The notes beneath the pieces are model-generated. The model searched no databases, was not told where the DNA came from, and saw only the letters and a program-made list of their open reading frames with translations. Below, in pieces: positions 8,628 to 17,121 of a stretch of 49,765 nt of DNA (the stretch's first letter is position 1; the number at the start of each line of letters is the position of its first letter). The stretch comes from Bacteroidaceae bacterium (GTDB lineage: Bacteria; Bacteroidota; Bacteroidia; Bacteroidales; Bacteroidaceae), in assembly GCA_017469685.1 (NCBI GenBank), contig JAFUFW010000022.1, positions 1-49,765 on the forward strand, given 5' to 3'. Made by a program: the position numbers and the translations under genes.

Positions 8628-8713
8628 GCCCAGATGGTGGAATTGGTAGACACGAGGGACTTAAAATCCCTTGGCCAGTGATGGCCGTACGGGTTCGACC
8701 CCCGTTCCGGGCA
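8628..8713 (+). tRNA. tRNA-Leu (anticodon UAA)
   Basis: An 86-base class II tRNA. The anticodon stem AGGGA/TCCCT encloses the loop CTTAAAA, giving anticodon TAA. The long variable arm forms GGCCA-GTGA-TGGCC. The T arm is ACGGG-TTCGACC-CCCGT. Discriminator A at 8713; CCA is not encoded. The acceptor stem GCCCAGA/TCCGGGC has one A-C mismatch at 5:68. The next gene starts only two bases after the discriminator base. Confidence 0.95.
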
Positions 8714-8715
8714 CA

Positions 8716-8865
8716 ATGAATTTCGATAAAACTCATAGCGCCGACGACGACTATCGCCGCGACGAACTAACCCGAAAGATTGAAAAGTCTCTCCAGAACC
8801 TCACGCTCCCTGAGCTTGAGGCTCTTTATTATCAGATCTCTACGCAGACCTTCACTAACGATTAA
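8716..8865 (+). CDS. Small hypothetical protein, 49 residues, abutting tRNA-Leu
   Basis: MNFDKTHSADDDYRRDELT followed by an amphipathic helix ending in ALYYQISTQTFTND. The ATG is two bases after the end of tRNA-Leu, so processing of the tRNA 3' end would leave an almost leaderless message. The gene ends 16 bp before the GH95 start on the same strand. No family recognised; acidic and soluble, with a predicted helical C-terminal half. The reading frame continues upstream into the tRNA, but no start there is plausible. That it is a real gene is inferred from position, intact length and natural-looking composition. Confidence 0.6.
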   Translation: MNFDKTHSADDDYRRDELTRKIEKSLQNLTLPELEALYYQISTQTFTND

Positions 8866-8881
8866 CTAAACCCTTACGAGT

Positions 8882-11800
8882 ATGAAACGCCTACTGACGT
8901 CACTCTGCGTGCTGGCCATCGCTGCGATGCTGGCGCCCACCGTGTCGGCTCAGACTGTGCCCACGTTCAGCACAAGTGAAGCCGAGACATGGTATATCAT
9001 TCAGTTCCGACGCGGAGAAGCCGCTCTTGCCGACCAAGGCGAGGGGGCCGGCTTGAGGACAACGGCCGTCGACAAGACATCGCCCTCGCAGCTTTGGAAA
9101 CTCATTGGCTCGGCCGACAATTGCGAAATCGTAAGCCGCAACGGACGTCACATATATTATAATGGCAGTCGTTACGCCGCTTCAAGCTCTAAGACAGGCA
9201 ACCTGAAGATCGTCAAAACCACTAACACTGAGTTCGCACCGGCTTGGGAGATACAGTCGGCAAGCACATCTGGGCAGTCGATGAACCAGTGGGGCGGCTA
9301 TGGCATTGATCGCGAGCTGGGCTCATGGAGCGCTGGCGACCCTAACAACCCGCTACTCTTCATTGACCCGGCCACTCTGCCCGACACCGACCCGCTGCCG
9401 CAGAAACTTACCGAATGGAGCACTACAGCATACAGCGCATTCCGCCCAGAAGAGCCGCTGACGCTGTGGTACACCGCGCCTGTGACCAAGGCTACCGTCG
9501 ACGACCCATGGATGGAGTACGCCCTGCCGATAGGCAACGGGCAGCTCGGAGCAATGATCTACGGCGGCATTCGCCAAGACCTCGTACAGTTCAACGAGAA
9601 AACACTCTGGACAGGTTCGTCCACGAACTACGACCGGGGCAAAGGATACCAGAATTTTGGCCATCTCTACATAGAAGACACCTCGGAGCGCTTCGGCACC
9701 ACCTCAACCAAAGGAGCTAAGGAATACGTACGCACGCTCGACCTCGCCAAGGCTTTGGCCACAGCCGAATGGAAGAGTTCGGACAAGAGCGTCACCTTCC
9801 GCCGCGAATACATATCTTCATACCCCGACAAGGTCATTGCCGTACACCTCACGGCCAGCGAACCAGGTCAGCTCTCTAACCGAATATATCTTTGGAATGC
9901 GCATGAGATTCGCTCTACATACGCCGATGGCGGCGGCACTTTCAAAGGCAAGCTTGAGACCGTTTCCTACAATGCCCGCATGAAGGTTGTTGCCACCGGA
10001 GGCACCGTTGCTACCGACGATCAGGGCGTGCACGTCGAGGGTGCCGATGAGATTCTTATAGTCCTCTCGGCTGGTACCGACTACGATCCCGTAGCCACAG
10101 GCTTCGTCAGCGGCACCGATGGCCTTGACGCACGCATCGAATCTGATGTGGAAGCTGCTGCAGGGAAAGGCTGGGAAGCACTTCGCGAAGCGCACGTAGC
10201 CGACTATGCAGCGCTCTTTGACCGCTGCCGCCTCGAACTCGACCGTGCTGAGAACAAGAAGACAACCGACAAGCTCGTTGATGCCTATGCCACACTAACC
10301 AGTAAGGCGGCCATCACACGCTCGGCCGACGCACGCATGCTCGAACAGCTATATTTCCACTACGGCCGCTACATGCTCATCGCAAGCTCGAGAGGCATTG
10401 ACCTGCCCAACAACCTGCAAGGCATTTGGAATCATAAGAACAACCCGCCCTGGAACAGCGACATCCACGCCAACATCAACATACAGATGAACTACTGGCC
10501 AGCAGAGACGACAAACCTCTCCGACCTTCACGAGCCATACCTCAACTATCTCTACAATATGGCGGTGGTGCAGCCCGTATGGCAGCAGTACGCCCGCAGC
10601 TGGCTGGGCCAAACCACAGGCTGGGCCTGCTTCACCGAAAACAATATCTTCGGCAACTGTACCGACTGGATGGCCAAGCAGTATCCCGAAGCTGGCGCTT
10701 GGAGTTGCGACCACCTCTGGCAGCACTACCGCTTCACCCTCGACAGCAACTTCCTTAGGGATAAAGCCCTGCCAGTGATGGTGTCTGCCGTGCGCCTATG
10801 GATGGAGCGCCTCAAGAAGGCATCAGACGGCACTTGGGAGTGCCCCAACGAATGGAGCCCGGAGCATGGCCCCACTGAAAATGCCACTGCTCACTCGCAG
10901 CAAATCGTATGGAACCTTTTCGACAAGACTATCAAGGCAATCGAAATTGTCGGCACGGCAGAGGCTGGAGTCACCAAGACCTTCCTCAACCAGCTGAAAG
11001 CTAAGTTCGAAGCCCTCGATAACGGCCTGCACACAGAAACTTACAACGGAACCTACGGCGCTACACGCAACGGCGTTCGCACTGGCGACGAGATCCTGCG
11101 CGAGTGGAAATATACCGACTATGCCACAGGCAACGGTACTGAAAGCGGACATCGCCACCTCTCACACATGATGGCGCTCTACCCATTTGCCAACTTGCCT
11201 GCCTCAAATCCATTCTACGAGCCAGCCGTGCGTAGCCTGAGACTGCGCGGACTGCCATCTACGGGCTGGTCAATGGGCTGGAAGATGAACCTCTGGGCTC
11301 GCGCCCTCGAGCCCGACCAGGTGGTTGAACTTTTCAAAACCGAATTTAAGCACAGCACCAGCTACGGCACTGACCAGTCGAAGGGCGGCGTCTACTACAA
11401 CCTCTTCGACTCACACTCACCTTTCCAAATCGACGGAAACTTCGGAGTGTGCGCCGCTATGGCAGAACTGTTGCTGCAGAGCCACACTGACACACTACAG
11501 CTGTTGCCTGCCTTGCCCTACATTTGGACGAAGGGCTGCGTGCGCGGCCTGCGTGCCGTGGGCGGCTTCGAAGTCGACCAAACGTGGGAAGACAGTCGCC
11601 TCACAGCTGCCACCATCCGAAGCCTGAGCGGTCAACCGCTGATGATTGCCTACGAAGGCATCGAAGAATATGTGCTCACCACCTCCGACGGTCAGCCCGT
11701 AGAGGCGGCATCGCCCGCTCCAGGGCGGCTCGTTGTTGCATCAACCGCTGCGGGCGAAACCTTTGTCCTGAGCCCTCGAGGCGAAGAGGATGCCATCAAG

Positions 11801-11920
11801 TCGCCACGCGCCGACGCATCCACACCCACCGATTTTTTCGACCTTAGCGGCCGCCGTGCTCATAGGGCTGCGGCCGCAGGTGTGTACGTCACTGACGGCA
11901 AGAAGGTGGCTGTTCGCTGA
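8882..11920 (+). CDS. Secreted GH95 glycosidase, alpha-L-fucosidase-like, with N-terminal accessory domain
   Basis: 1012 residues with a signal peptide (about 1-23, ending VSAQ). Residues 25-165 have a beta-trefoil-like character ([22 protein letters not shown]), so possibly a carbohydrate-binding module; this is inference. The GH95 region starts near 193 with [10 protein letters not shown] and [16 protein letters not shown]. The catalytic region has [20 protein letters not shown] (about 509-528) and [11 protein letters not shown], the presumed acid in NEWSPEHG (about 655) and QIDGNFG (about 849), matching the Asn/Asp and Glu sites of characterised family members. GH95 holds 1,2-alpha-L-fucosidases and L-galactosidases. 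The last 30 residues (FFDLSGRR to [10 protein letters not shown]) resemble a Bacteroidales C-terminal sorting-like tail. Probably acts on host or plant glycans at the cell surface. Confidence 0.9.
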   Translation: MKRLLTSLCVLAIAAMLAPTVSAQTVPTFSTSEAETWYIIQFRRGEAALADQGEGAGLRTTAVDKTSPSQLWKLIGSADNCEIVSRNGRHIYYNGSRYAASSSKTGNLKIVKTTNTEFAPAWEIQSASTSGQSMNQWGGYGIDRELGSWSAGDPNNPLLFIDPATLPDTDPLPQKLTEWSTTAYSAFRPEEPLTLWYTAPVTKATVDDPWMEYALPIGNGQLGAMIYGGIRQDLVQFNEKTLWTGSSTNYDRGKGYQNFGHLYIEDTSERFGTTSTKGAKEYVRTLDLAKALATAEWKSSDKSVTFRREYISSYPDKVIAVHLTASEPGQLSNRIYLWNAHEIRSTYADGGGTFKGKLETVSYNARMKVVATGGTVATDDQGVHVEGADEILIVLSAGTDYDPVATGFVSGTDGLDARIESDVEAAAGKGWEALREAHVADYAALFDRCRLELDRAENKKTTDKLVDAYATLTSKAAITRSADARMLEQLYFHYGRYMLIASSRGIDLPNNLQGIWNHKNNPPWNSDIHANINIQMNYWPAETTNLSDLHEPYLNYLYNMAVVQPVWQQYARSWLGQTTGWACFTENNIFGNCTDWMAKQYPEAGAWSCDHLWQHYRFTLDSNFLRDKALPVMVSAVRLWMERLKKASDGTWECPNEWSPEHGPTENATAHSQQIVWNLFDKTIKAIEIVGTAEAGVTKTFLNQLKAKFEALDNGLHTETYNGTYGATRNGVRTGDEILREWKYTDYATGNGTESGHRHLSHMMALYPFANLPASNPFYEPAVRSLRLRGLPSTGWSMGWKMNLWARALEPDQVVELFKTEFKHSTSYGTDQSKGGVYYNLFDSHSPFQIDGNFGVCAAMAELLLQSHTDTLQLLPALPYIWTKGCVRGLRAVGGFEVDQTWEDSRLTAATIRSLSGQPLMIAYEGIEEYVLTTSDGQPVEAASPAPGRLVVASTAAGETFVLSPRGEEDAIKSPRADASTPTDFFDLSGRRAHRAAAAGVYVTDGKKVAVR

Positions 11921-11985
11921 CAGCAAAGGGGGTGATTAAGGCCAAGTCCGACTCCGACTCATTCTCTCATCCCATCCTGCACAAC

Positions 11986-12038
11986 AAAAAAGAGCATCCA
12001 GTAGAACGGATAAACCGTCTCTGCCGGATGCTCTTTTT
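11986..12038. terminator. Bidirectional terminator between GH95 and the rubredoxin-like fragment
   Basis: Arms AAAAAGAGCATCC and GGATGCTCTTTTT enclose an inner ACGG/CCGT hairpin. A-rich on the left, T-rich on the right, so it can work on both strands. It lies between convergent genes. Confidence 0.85.
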
Positions 12039-12052
12039 AATATTTAAAACCT

Positions 12053-12127
12053 TTATGCCTTGTTAAACTTTTCCTTGGGCTGCTTACAGCGTGGGCAGCG
12101 CCAGCTGTCGGGCAGATCTTCAAACAT
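12053..12127 (-). pseudogene. C-terminal half of a rubredoxin, split off by in-frame stops
   Basis: Reads [20 protein letters not shown] plus four residues (24 in all). This matches the second half of a rubredoxin, with the conserved FEDLPDSW and the second CxxC knuckle (CPRC). The N-terminal CxxC half is missing. The frame is the same as that of the winged-helix gene just upstream; the two are separated by TAA, ATA, TAA and a short linker (TTPTGT). It is either a decayed fusion protein or a 24-residue microprotein. A 4-Cys iron site could form only by dimerising or with a partner. Confidence 0.5.
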
Positions 12128-12160
12128 GGTGCCTGTGGGTGTTGTAGCAAGTATTTATAT

Positions 12161-12334
12161 TTACTCAGCCAGAGCCCACTTGCAGCGGATGGGCGACACA
12201 ATGGCACCCTCCTTCTTCAGTTCGGCGAAAGCCTTATCGACCTCTTTGCGATCGGCGCCCAGCACCTTGGTCACGTCGCCTGCGGAGACGGGCTTGCCAG
12301 CCTCGCGCATAGCCTGTAATACAATCTCTTTCAT
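12161..12334 (-). CDS. Small winged-helix-like protein, 57 residues
   Basis: Opens MKEIVLQAMREAGKPVSAGD, followed by a recognition-helix-like stretch (TKVLGADRKEVDKAFAELKK) and the end GAIVSPIRCKWALAE. This is a one-domain winged-helix pattern I associate with small conserved Bacteroidales proteins; function unproven. No signal peptide. It lies in a reverse-strand series after the ferritin-like and PNPOx-like genes. The 117 bp between it and the PNPOx gene (12335-12451) holds no gene and no clear promoter. A rubredoxin-like half follows in the same frame. Confidence 0.75.
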   Translation of the reverse strand: MKEIVLQAMREAGKPVSAGDVTKVLGADRKEVDKAFAELKKEGAIVSPIRCKWALAE

Positions 12335-12451
12335 ACGAAGACTCTCTTTAATTAATGCAACGAATTACCCAAAAAAGGCCATGATAAAAAGTTCCTCAGA
12401 ACTGAATAATGGCTCATTATGATAATTCGTTCCCGTGCTCAAGTTTGTTTT

Positions 12452-12850
12452 TTAGAATGTTACTGTCTCCACCAACTCCATCATCTTGAAGAAGTCGGCC
12501 TTGGCATCAGCGAGGTAATACATCACGCCGTTCTCGCCATTTTCGCCGAGGGAGGGCTTCAGTATAGGCATTTTGTCGACCAGTGCCTTGCCCACTTCGG
12601 GGCGGTTGTCCTCAACCAACTTGCACTCGATGCGGAGCGTCTGGCCCTTGAAGGCGCAGATCTCAGCCTTCTGGTTGGCGGCAATCTGTCGTGTAGCATT
12701 GGTCTTGCCGAAGGCCATAATGTAGATTCTGTCCTCGAAGTAGAGCATAGCTCCGTAAGGACGTACGCGGGGCTGGTCGCCCTCTACTGTAGCGAGATAG
12801 AATGTTCCTGCTTTCTCCAGGAAATCATAGACTTTCTTTACGTCTTCCAT
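12452..12850 (-). CDS. Pyridoxamine 5'-phosphate oxidase-like flavoprotein
   Basis: 132 residues with a split-barrel flavin-binding fold: FYLATVEGDQPRVRPYGAML is the usual opening, followed by IYIMAFGKTNATRQIAANQK and AEICAF. Proteins of this type bind FMN or F420 and are often reductases of unknown substrate; related families include nitroimidazole resistance proteins. The ending (MPILKPSLGEN, then AKADFFKMME) is typical of the short Bacteroidales versions. It starts 34 bp after the ferritin-like gene, so the two probably share a transcript. A redox or detoxification role is inferred. Confidence 0.8.
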   Translation of the reverse strand: MEDVKKVYDFLEKAGTFYLATVEGDQPRVRPYGAMLYFEDRIYIMAFGKTNATRQIAANQKAEICAFKGQTLRIECKLVEDNRPEVGKALVDKMPILKPSLGENGENGVMYYLADAKADFFKMMELVETVTF

Positions 12851-12884
12851 TTTATTGGTGAATGTTTGTGTTATTATTATAGAA

Positions 12885-13346
12885 TTACATCATGGCGGTG
12901 AGGAATTTCTCGTAGCCGAGCTTGTCAATGTAGTTGAGGTACTGAGCCTCCCATGCCATGTGGTCCTTCTCGCCGTCAATCCACTTCTCGATAAGTTTCT
13001 TGGTGGGATAGTCGTCATTGAATGCCTCGGCCAGCTCGCTCAGCATCTTGATGGCACCGGGCGTGAAATCGCTCTCAATCTGCTGCTTCGGATCGTCGTA
13101 GAAGGGAAACTCCTGAGTCTTCATAGCCTCCTGCAGGTCAGCAGGCTTGCAGCCAAGTTCAACCAAACGTTGCAGCACCTCTTCTGCCTCGTTCCATTCC
13201 TCTTCGGCTTCTTCCTTCCACTTGTCGGCCAGCTTGTTCCAGCCATGCAGACGGCAGTATGCCGAGAATGCAAAATGTTGTTTGCTGTTTCCAAACCATG
13301 CAGCGCCGAGTTCGGCAAACTGCTTCAATGCTTCTTCTTTAGTCAT
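12885..13346 (-). CDS. Ferritin-like helical protein
   Basis: 153 residues, all alpha-helical by composition. Segments QHFAFSAYCRLHGWNKLAD, EEAEEEWNEAEEVLQRLVELG and IDGEKDHMAWEAQYLNYIDK resemble the helices of ferritin or Dps-type diiron proteins (Glu and His spaced as E...E..H). Which residues would bind iron is not certain. First gene of the reverse-strand set leading to the PNPOx-like gene. A weak box CAACTTTG (13395-13388) is its best promoter candidate. The AraC-type gene starts 160 bp away in the opposite direction and may regulate it. Confidence 0.55.
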   Translation of the reverse strand: MTKEEALKQFAELGAAWFGNSKQHFAFSAYCRLHGWNKLADKWKEEAEEEWNEAEEVLQRLVELGCKPADLQEAMKTQEFPFYDDPKQQIESDFTPGAIKMLSELAEAFNDDYPTKKLIEKWIDGEKDHMAWEAQYLNYIDKLGYEKFLTAMM

Positions 13347-13425
13347 AATTTAATAATGTTAAAGTTGCTAATAAATGAATTCGGGTGCAAAGTTGCGAAC
13401 TATGCATAATAATATAGCTGTCCGA

Positions 13426-13454
13426 AACAAACAAAAATTCTACCAGAACAAACA
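13426..13454. promoter_or_regulatory. Direct repeat AACAAACA, possible AraC operator
   Basis: AACAAACA occurs at 13426-13433 and 13447-13454, exactly 21 bp (two helix turns) apart, in the divergent gap between the ferritin-like gene and the AraC gene. Direct repeats on one helix face are typical of AraC binding, but binding is only inferred. Confidence 0.35.
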
Positions 13455-13507
13455 TTTTCGCCTTTTCATTTGGATTTTCACATTAAATATCAAACATTCG
13501 CTACCGA

Positions 13508-14425
13508 ATGTATAAATTGAAAGATTATCTGACATCTGTACTCGGATTGCCGCAAGATGCAGTGGCTTCTGATGAATTGTTTTGCTCTGAGAGCAACACC
13601 CGCCTGACATTTCTCACCAACCAGATGCAAGAGACGCTGGCAGGCTACTCCTATACACTGGTACATGAAGGGTGGTTAGAGCTGCTTTACAATGATCGTC
13701 TGCTGAGACTGCAAAAGGGAGACTTGATGATTTATTCTCCAGGTGTGCAAATCAGGATCATCAGTGGCTCTGTGAATTATCGTTCTGTCTGCCTTATTGT
13801 CAACGAGCAATTAGCACTTGAAATCCCTGCTGTACGCAATGTAGTACGCACTGCCTATCAGCCGATCGCAGAGTTAGGCCGCCCGATCATCCACCTTGAC
13901 GAGCGGCAAGCTGGCCACTTCTGGCAGCACATGCACGAGATTATCCTCTATCAGCACTCCCAACATCGCTATTTGCAAGAGGCTCTGCGCACGCTCTTCA
14001 CTCAGTTTGTCCTCGACTTGATGGATGCTATGGCCACAAATATCGGTCCTGGGCAGGTCAGTGAGCGCACTACAGAGCTGTTCGTCGCTTTTATGCGGTT
14101 ACTTACAACGCACTTTATCGAGCATCACGACATTGGCTTCTATGCAGAAATGCTTCATATCACCCCAATCCACCTTTCGCGTATTGTCAGGCAAGTGACA
14201 GGTCGCACCGTTGCTAATTATATCAACCAGATGCTGTTAATGGAGGCCATGTGGCTACTGCGCTCCTCCGACCTTCCGCTTGCTGACATAGCTGAACGTC
14301 TCCACTTCTCAGATCAGTCGAGCTTTGGGCGTTTCTTTACACGAATGAAGGGCGTCAATCCCAAACGATTCAGGATGGGTAAGCAGCGTATTAAAGAGGC
14401 GGAGATTATTGATTCTCTTCAATAA
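13508..14425 (+). CDS. AraC family transcriptional regulator
   Basis: 305 residues. The N-terminal half has cupin-like features: LVHEGWLELLYNDRLLRLQKGDLMIYSPG. The C-terminal AraC domain (about 195-300) has two helix-turn-helix units: FYAEMLHITPIHLSRIVRQV and LPLADIAERLHFSDQSSFGR, followed by the family signature FTRMKGVNPKRFR. A one-component regulator with an unknown ligand. The divergent neighbour is the ferritin-like gene. Two hairpins follow the stop codon. Confidence 0.92.
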   Translation: MYKLKDYLTSVLGLPQDAVASDELFCSESNTRLTFLTNQMQETLAGYSYTLVHEGWLELLYNDRLLRLQKGDLMIYSPGVQIRIISGSVNYRSVCLIVNEQLALEIPAVRNVVRTAYQPIAELGRPIIHLDERQAGHFWQHMHEIILYQHSQHRYLQEALRTLFTQFVLDLMDAMATNIGPGQVSERTTELFVAFMRLLTTHFIEHHDIGFYAEMLHITPIHLSRIVRQVTGRTVANYINQMLLMEAMWLLRSSDLPLADIAERLHFSDQSSFGRFFTRMKGVNPKRFRMGKQRIKEAEIIDSLQ

Positions 14426-14447
14426 ACAGCGTCATTTCGTCGACCTT

Positions 14448-14485
14448 CAGCTTGGGGTGCCTGACGAGCAAGGCACACCAAGCTG
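14448..14485. other. Hairpin downstream of the AraC gene
   Basis: CAGCTTGG...CCAAGCTG and inside it TGCCT...AGGCA form an interrupted 13-bp stem with an 8-base loop. No T tract follows; it may help the stronger terminator 10 bp further on, or stabilise the mRNA end. Confidence 0.5.
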
Positions 14486-14495
14486 GGCGAAACGG

Positions 14496-14548
14496 ATAAA
14501 GCGTACGGATGGCTCGGCGGTTAACGCCGAGCCATCCGTACGCTTTAT
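14496..14548. terminator. Bidirectional terminator with perfect 24-bp stem
   Basis: Two 24-base arms (14496-14519 and 14525-14548), perfectly complementary, with a 5-base loop (GTTAA). Ends are ATAAAG and CTTTAT. It lies between the convergent AraC gene and the coiled-coil protein gene. An unusually long, mismatch-free stem. Confidence 0.8.
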
Positions 14549-14569
14549 TCTTAAAAGCAGATAGCTTTC

Positions 14570-14881
14570 TTAGCGCTTGTCGGGCACTCCATAGTCGGCC
14601 CAGCGTTCCTGAGGATAGTAGCCTTTTATAGTTTTCTTGGCTTCGACGTATGTTGTCTTGACGGATGCCAGCACGTCATTCATGTGCTTCACCTTTGGCT
14701 GCAGTTGCTCGCGCAGGCTGTCGACCTCTTCATTGGCAACACTAAGCTGGTTAAGCGACTCCTCCATTAGGTCGATTTCGGCGTTGGAGATACCTTTTTC
14801 TCCCATTTCTTTCACGTGTTTGCGCAGGCCTTCCACGAGGCAGCGTCCCTTCTCAATCTGTAGTTCTACGGTCTTTGGCAT
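14570..14881 (-). CDS. Coiled-coil protein of unknown function, 103 residues
   Basis: Opens MPKTVELQIEKGRCLVEGLR and is nearly all charged helix: LMEESLNQLSVANEEVDSLR, then a second helix with VKHMNDVLASVKTTYVEAKK. The C-terminus KGYYPQERWADYGVPDKR looks like a conserved binding tail. I associate this layout with an uncharacterised Bacteroidales family; no function assigned. No signal peptide. Monocistronic, with its own promoter at 14930-14923 and a shared terminator. Confidence 0.75.
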   Translation of the reverse strand: MPKTVELQIEKGRCLVEGLRKHVKEMGEKGISNAEIDLMEESLNQLSVANEEVDSLREQLQPKVKHMNDVLASVKTTYVEAKKTIKGYYPQERWADYGVPDKR

Positions 14882-14922
14882 AATCTTGACTTTTAGGGTT
14901 ATTAATGCTTATTTCAACTATG

Positions 14923-14930
14923 CAAAGTTA
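14923..14930 (-). promoter_or_regulatory. Promoter (-7 box) of the coiled-coil protein gene
   Basis: TAACTTTG on the reverse strand (14930-14923), an exact TAnnTTTG match 41 bp before the start codon. Confidence 0.6.
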
Positions 14931-15048
14931 ACGAAAAAAGTCAAGCCTGTGGATTGTATGCAGATTAAGATTTCGTCTTTTTTAACCAGTCGTAATCTTG
15001 CTGCCTAACATTTTTTAAGATTGTAGGTTTTGCTTTACCTTCCAAACA

Positions 15049-15437
15049 TCATTGGTCTGATCTGTTTTCTGGAGGCAGGCTTTGGAAGGGGCGAGTAGCA
15101 TAGACCAGAACCAAAACCACGGCGCTTATCGGGATGCCAACCTTATAAGGTGCTGCAATGTCGGCTGTGCCAAACATTATTTCAGGGAGAGGCATAACCA
15201 CGAGCGGGGATGTGAACTACCCCGGATAGAGCGCAGCAGAAAGCAACGGCATGACAGTCGTGGCCGAGTTCTTAGCGCCCTTGATGCTGCTGAGAGCCCC
15301 ATAAGCCGAGCCTGCTCCCCGGAAGGGAAATAGAATGCCAGCAGCCCTGTTGAGAGCGGCATGATGAGCCCGACGCTCAATCCGAGCAGAGCCTTTAAAG
15401 CCAGCAGAAGGTATATGGCGTCGACGACGAAGAAGTT
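15049..15437 (-). pseudogene. Degraded MFS-type transporter, 3' portion with two frame breaks
   Basis: Read through three frames on the reverse strand, this gives a continuous membrane protein. First comes VVDAIYLLLALKALLGLSVG, then LIMPLSTGLLAFYF and PSGEQARLMGL. A frame break near 15297 leads to SSIKGAKNSATTVMPLLSAA. A second break, with a stop near 15217, leads to PLVVMPLPEIMFGTADIAA and VGIPISAVVLVLVYATR, ending PENRSDQ and TGA. Hydrophobic pattern and wording resemble the last helices of an MFS permease (moderate confidence). There is no intact start: a stop precedes it at 15438. It follows the sulfatase on the same strand, so it may once have exported or imported a sugar released by that system. 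The rest of 14931-15048 holds nothing recognisable. Confidence 0.6.
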
Positions 15438-15480
15438 TTAAGGCCAAAAAGTGTGTCCTTTCTCTAAAAAAGGGCTGCCG

Positions 15481-17121
15481 TCAGCGCTGTGGGTCGTCAT
15501 ATTGTATCTGCAGTTCTTCGAGGCGCTGGTGAAGCTGGCGCTGCAGGCCTTCCATGCCAGGCTGGCCGTAGAGGTTGCGCATCTCGTGCGGATCGCTTTT
15601 GAGGTCGTAGAGTTCCCATGTGTTGACGTCGTGTCCGTAGAAGTGAATCAGCTTGTAGCGGTCAGTGCGTATGCCGTAGTGGCGGCGCACGTCGTGCTCG
15701 GCAGGGTATTCATAATAGTGGTAATAGATGGCATCGCGCCAGTGCTTCATCTTCTGCTTATCGGCCTTTGTCGCAGCCTTGCCTTTTAGCAGTGGCAGGA
15801 GTGAGATGCCCTGGATGTCGGAGGGCACGGGAGCCCCGGCCAGATCAAGGAACGTGGGGGCATAATCGATGTTTTGCACCATTTCATCAATCAGGCCTCG
15901 CCGTTCAAGACCTTTAGGCAGGTGCATCACCAGGGGCGTCGACAGGCTTTCCTCATACATGAAACGCTTGTCGAACCAGCCGTGCTCGCCCATATAGAAG
16001 CCCTGGTCGGAGGTGTAGACAACGAGTGTGTTGTCCAGCAAACCGTGCGCCTCGAGATAGTCGAGCACGCGGCCTACCTGCACGTCGAGCTCGTGAACCA
16101 CCTTGGCGTAGTCGCGCATATAGCGTTGGTATTTCCATTCGAGCAGGCGGGCATCTGTGCTGCCGCCGACGGCACTCTCCGACTGCCGCGGCAGGAAGTT
16201 GTAGTCGGTGCCCCACTCTTCGTAGAACTTGCGAGACATCGGGACGTAGAAGTCGTCGTAGCGCTGCCGCTCCTCCTTGTTGAGGCGTCCTATCATGTTC
16301 TGGTAGGAGCTTGAGAGGCGTGTGCGTGGCGTTTCTTCTGGCGAGACGAACATCTTGGTGTCGTAGACGATATCCATGTCCTTGCCAATCTCCATCTCCG
16401 TCTTGCCCGCAGCTTCGCGGCCGGCATAGTCGTCGTTGAACTCAGGCGGCAGGGGGAAGGTGCGGTCCTCGTAGAGCTCCAGATCCTCGAGCGCCGGCAG
16501 CCATGCGCGGTGGCATGCTTTGTGATGGATGAAGAGGGCGAAGGGCTTGGCAGGGCGGTGTTCAAGCCACGTGAGGGCTTTGTCTGTGATGAGCCTTGTG
16601 ACGTAGCCGCTGTCGGCCGCACGCGTGCCGTCCATGTGTATGAATACGGGGTTGTAGTAGTCGCCCTGCGCAGGCAGGATCTCCCAATGGTCGAAGCCTG
16701 TGGGCGTGCTTACGAGGTGCCACTTCCCGATGAGGGCTGTTTCGTAGCCGGCGCGTTGCAGCAGCTTTGGCATCGTCTGTTGCGAGCCGTCGAAGATGCC
16801 GTGCTCGTTGTTGGTGAAGCCATTCTTGTGGCTGTGCTTGCCCGTGAGCATGCAGGCACGGCTTGGGCCTGACAGCGAATTGGCGACATAGCTGCGAGTG
16901 AAGCGAACGCCATCGGCTGCTATGCGGTCGAGGTTGGGAGTTTCGATGAAGCGACGGTCGTAGCACGACATCATCTGTGCCGTGTGGTCGTCGGTCATGA
17001 TGTAAACTATGTTGGGGCGTGCGGTCGCAGCTGGCGTTGATGTGGCTTGGCCGGTGGCGGTGGCTGCCTGCGCCAGCAGCGGCGTGGCGGGTAGGGAGAG
17101 CAAAAGTAAACGCTTGTCCAT
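15481..17121 (-). CDS. Secreted S-type arylsulfatase family enzyme
   Basis: 546 residues with a signal peptide (about 1-23). Alkaline-phosphatase-fold sulfatase: metal-binding PNIVYIMTDDH (residues 36-46), the active-site signature SGPSR at 84-88 within NSLSGPSRACMLTG, and later GWFDKRFMYEESLSTPLVMH. The residue converted to formylglycine is Ser84, so it needs an anaerobic radical SAM maturase (anSME), not seen in this window. The C-terminal region carries the usual domain of unknown function 4976-like fold (RTDRYKLIHFYG). The substrate is probably a sulfated host glycan; the layout resembles N-acetylglucosamine-6-sulfatases (low confidence). Downstream lies a ruined transporter gene. Confidence 0.9.
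   Translation of the reverse strand: MDKRLLLLSLPATPLLAQAATATGQATSTPAATARPNIVYIMTDDHTAQMMSCYDRRFIETPNLDRIAADGVRFTRSYVANSLSGPSRACMLTGKHSHKNGFTNNEHGIFDGSQQTMPKLLQRAGYETALIGKWHLVSTPTGFDHWEILPAQGDYYNPVFIHMDGTRAADSGYVTRLITDKALTWLEHRPAKPFALFIHHKACHRAWLPALEDLELYEDRTFPLPPEFNDDYAGREAAGKTEMEIGKDMDIVYDTKMFVSPEETPRTRLSSSYQNMIGRLNKEERQRYDDFYVPMSRKFYEEWGTDYNFLPRQSESAVGGSTDARLLEWKYQRYMRDYAKVVHELDVQVGRVLDYLEAHGLLDNTLVVYTSDQGFYMGEHGWFDKRFMYEESLSTPLVMHLPKGLERRGLIDEMVQNIDYAPTFLDLAGAPVPSDIQGISLLPLLKGKAATKADKQKMKHWRDAIYYHYYEYPAEHDVRRHYGIRTDRYKLIHFYGHDVNTWELYDLKSDPHEMRNLYGQPGMEGLQRQLHQRLEELQIQYDDPQR

Noticed and set aside
8628-8713. tRNA-Leu as an integration site of a mobile element
   Set aside because: No integrase, no repeat of the tRNA 3' end in the next genes, and no shift in coding style.
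12060-12422. Forward 120-codon frame across the winged-helix and rubredoxin-like region
   Set aside because: Its sequence has no domain, whereas the reverse strand gives two clear protein patterns.
15082-15333. Forward 83-codon frame opposite the transporter remnant
   Set aside because: No motif; the reverse strand carries hydrophobic transporter segments.
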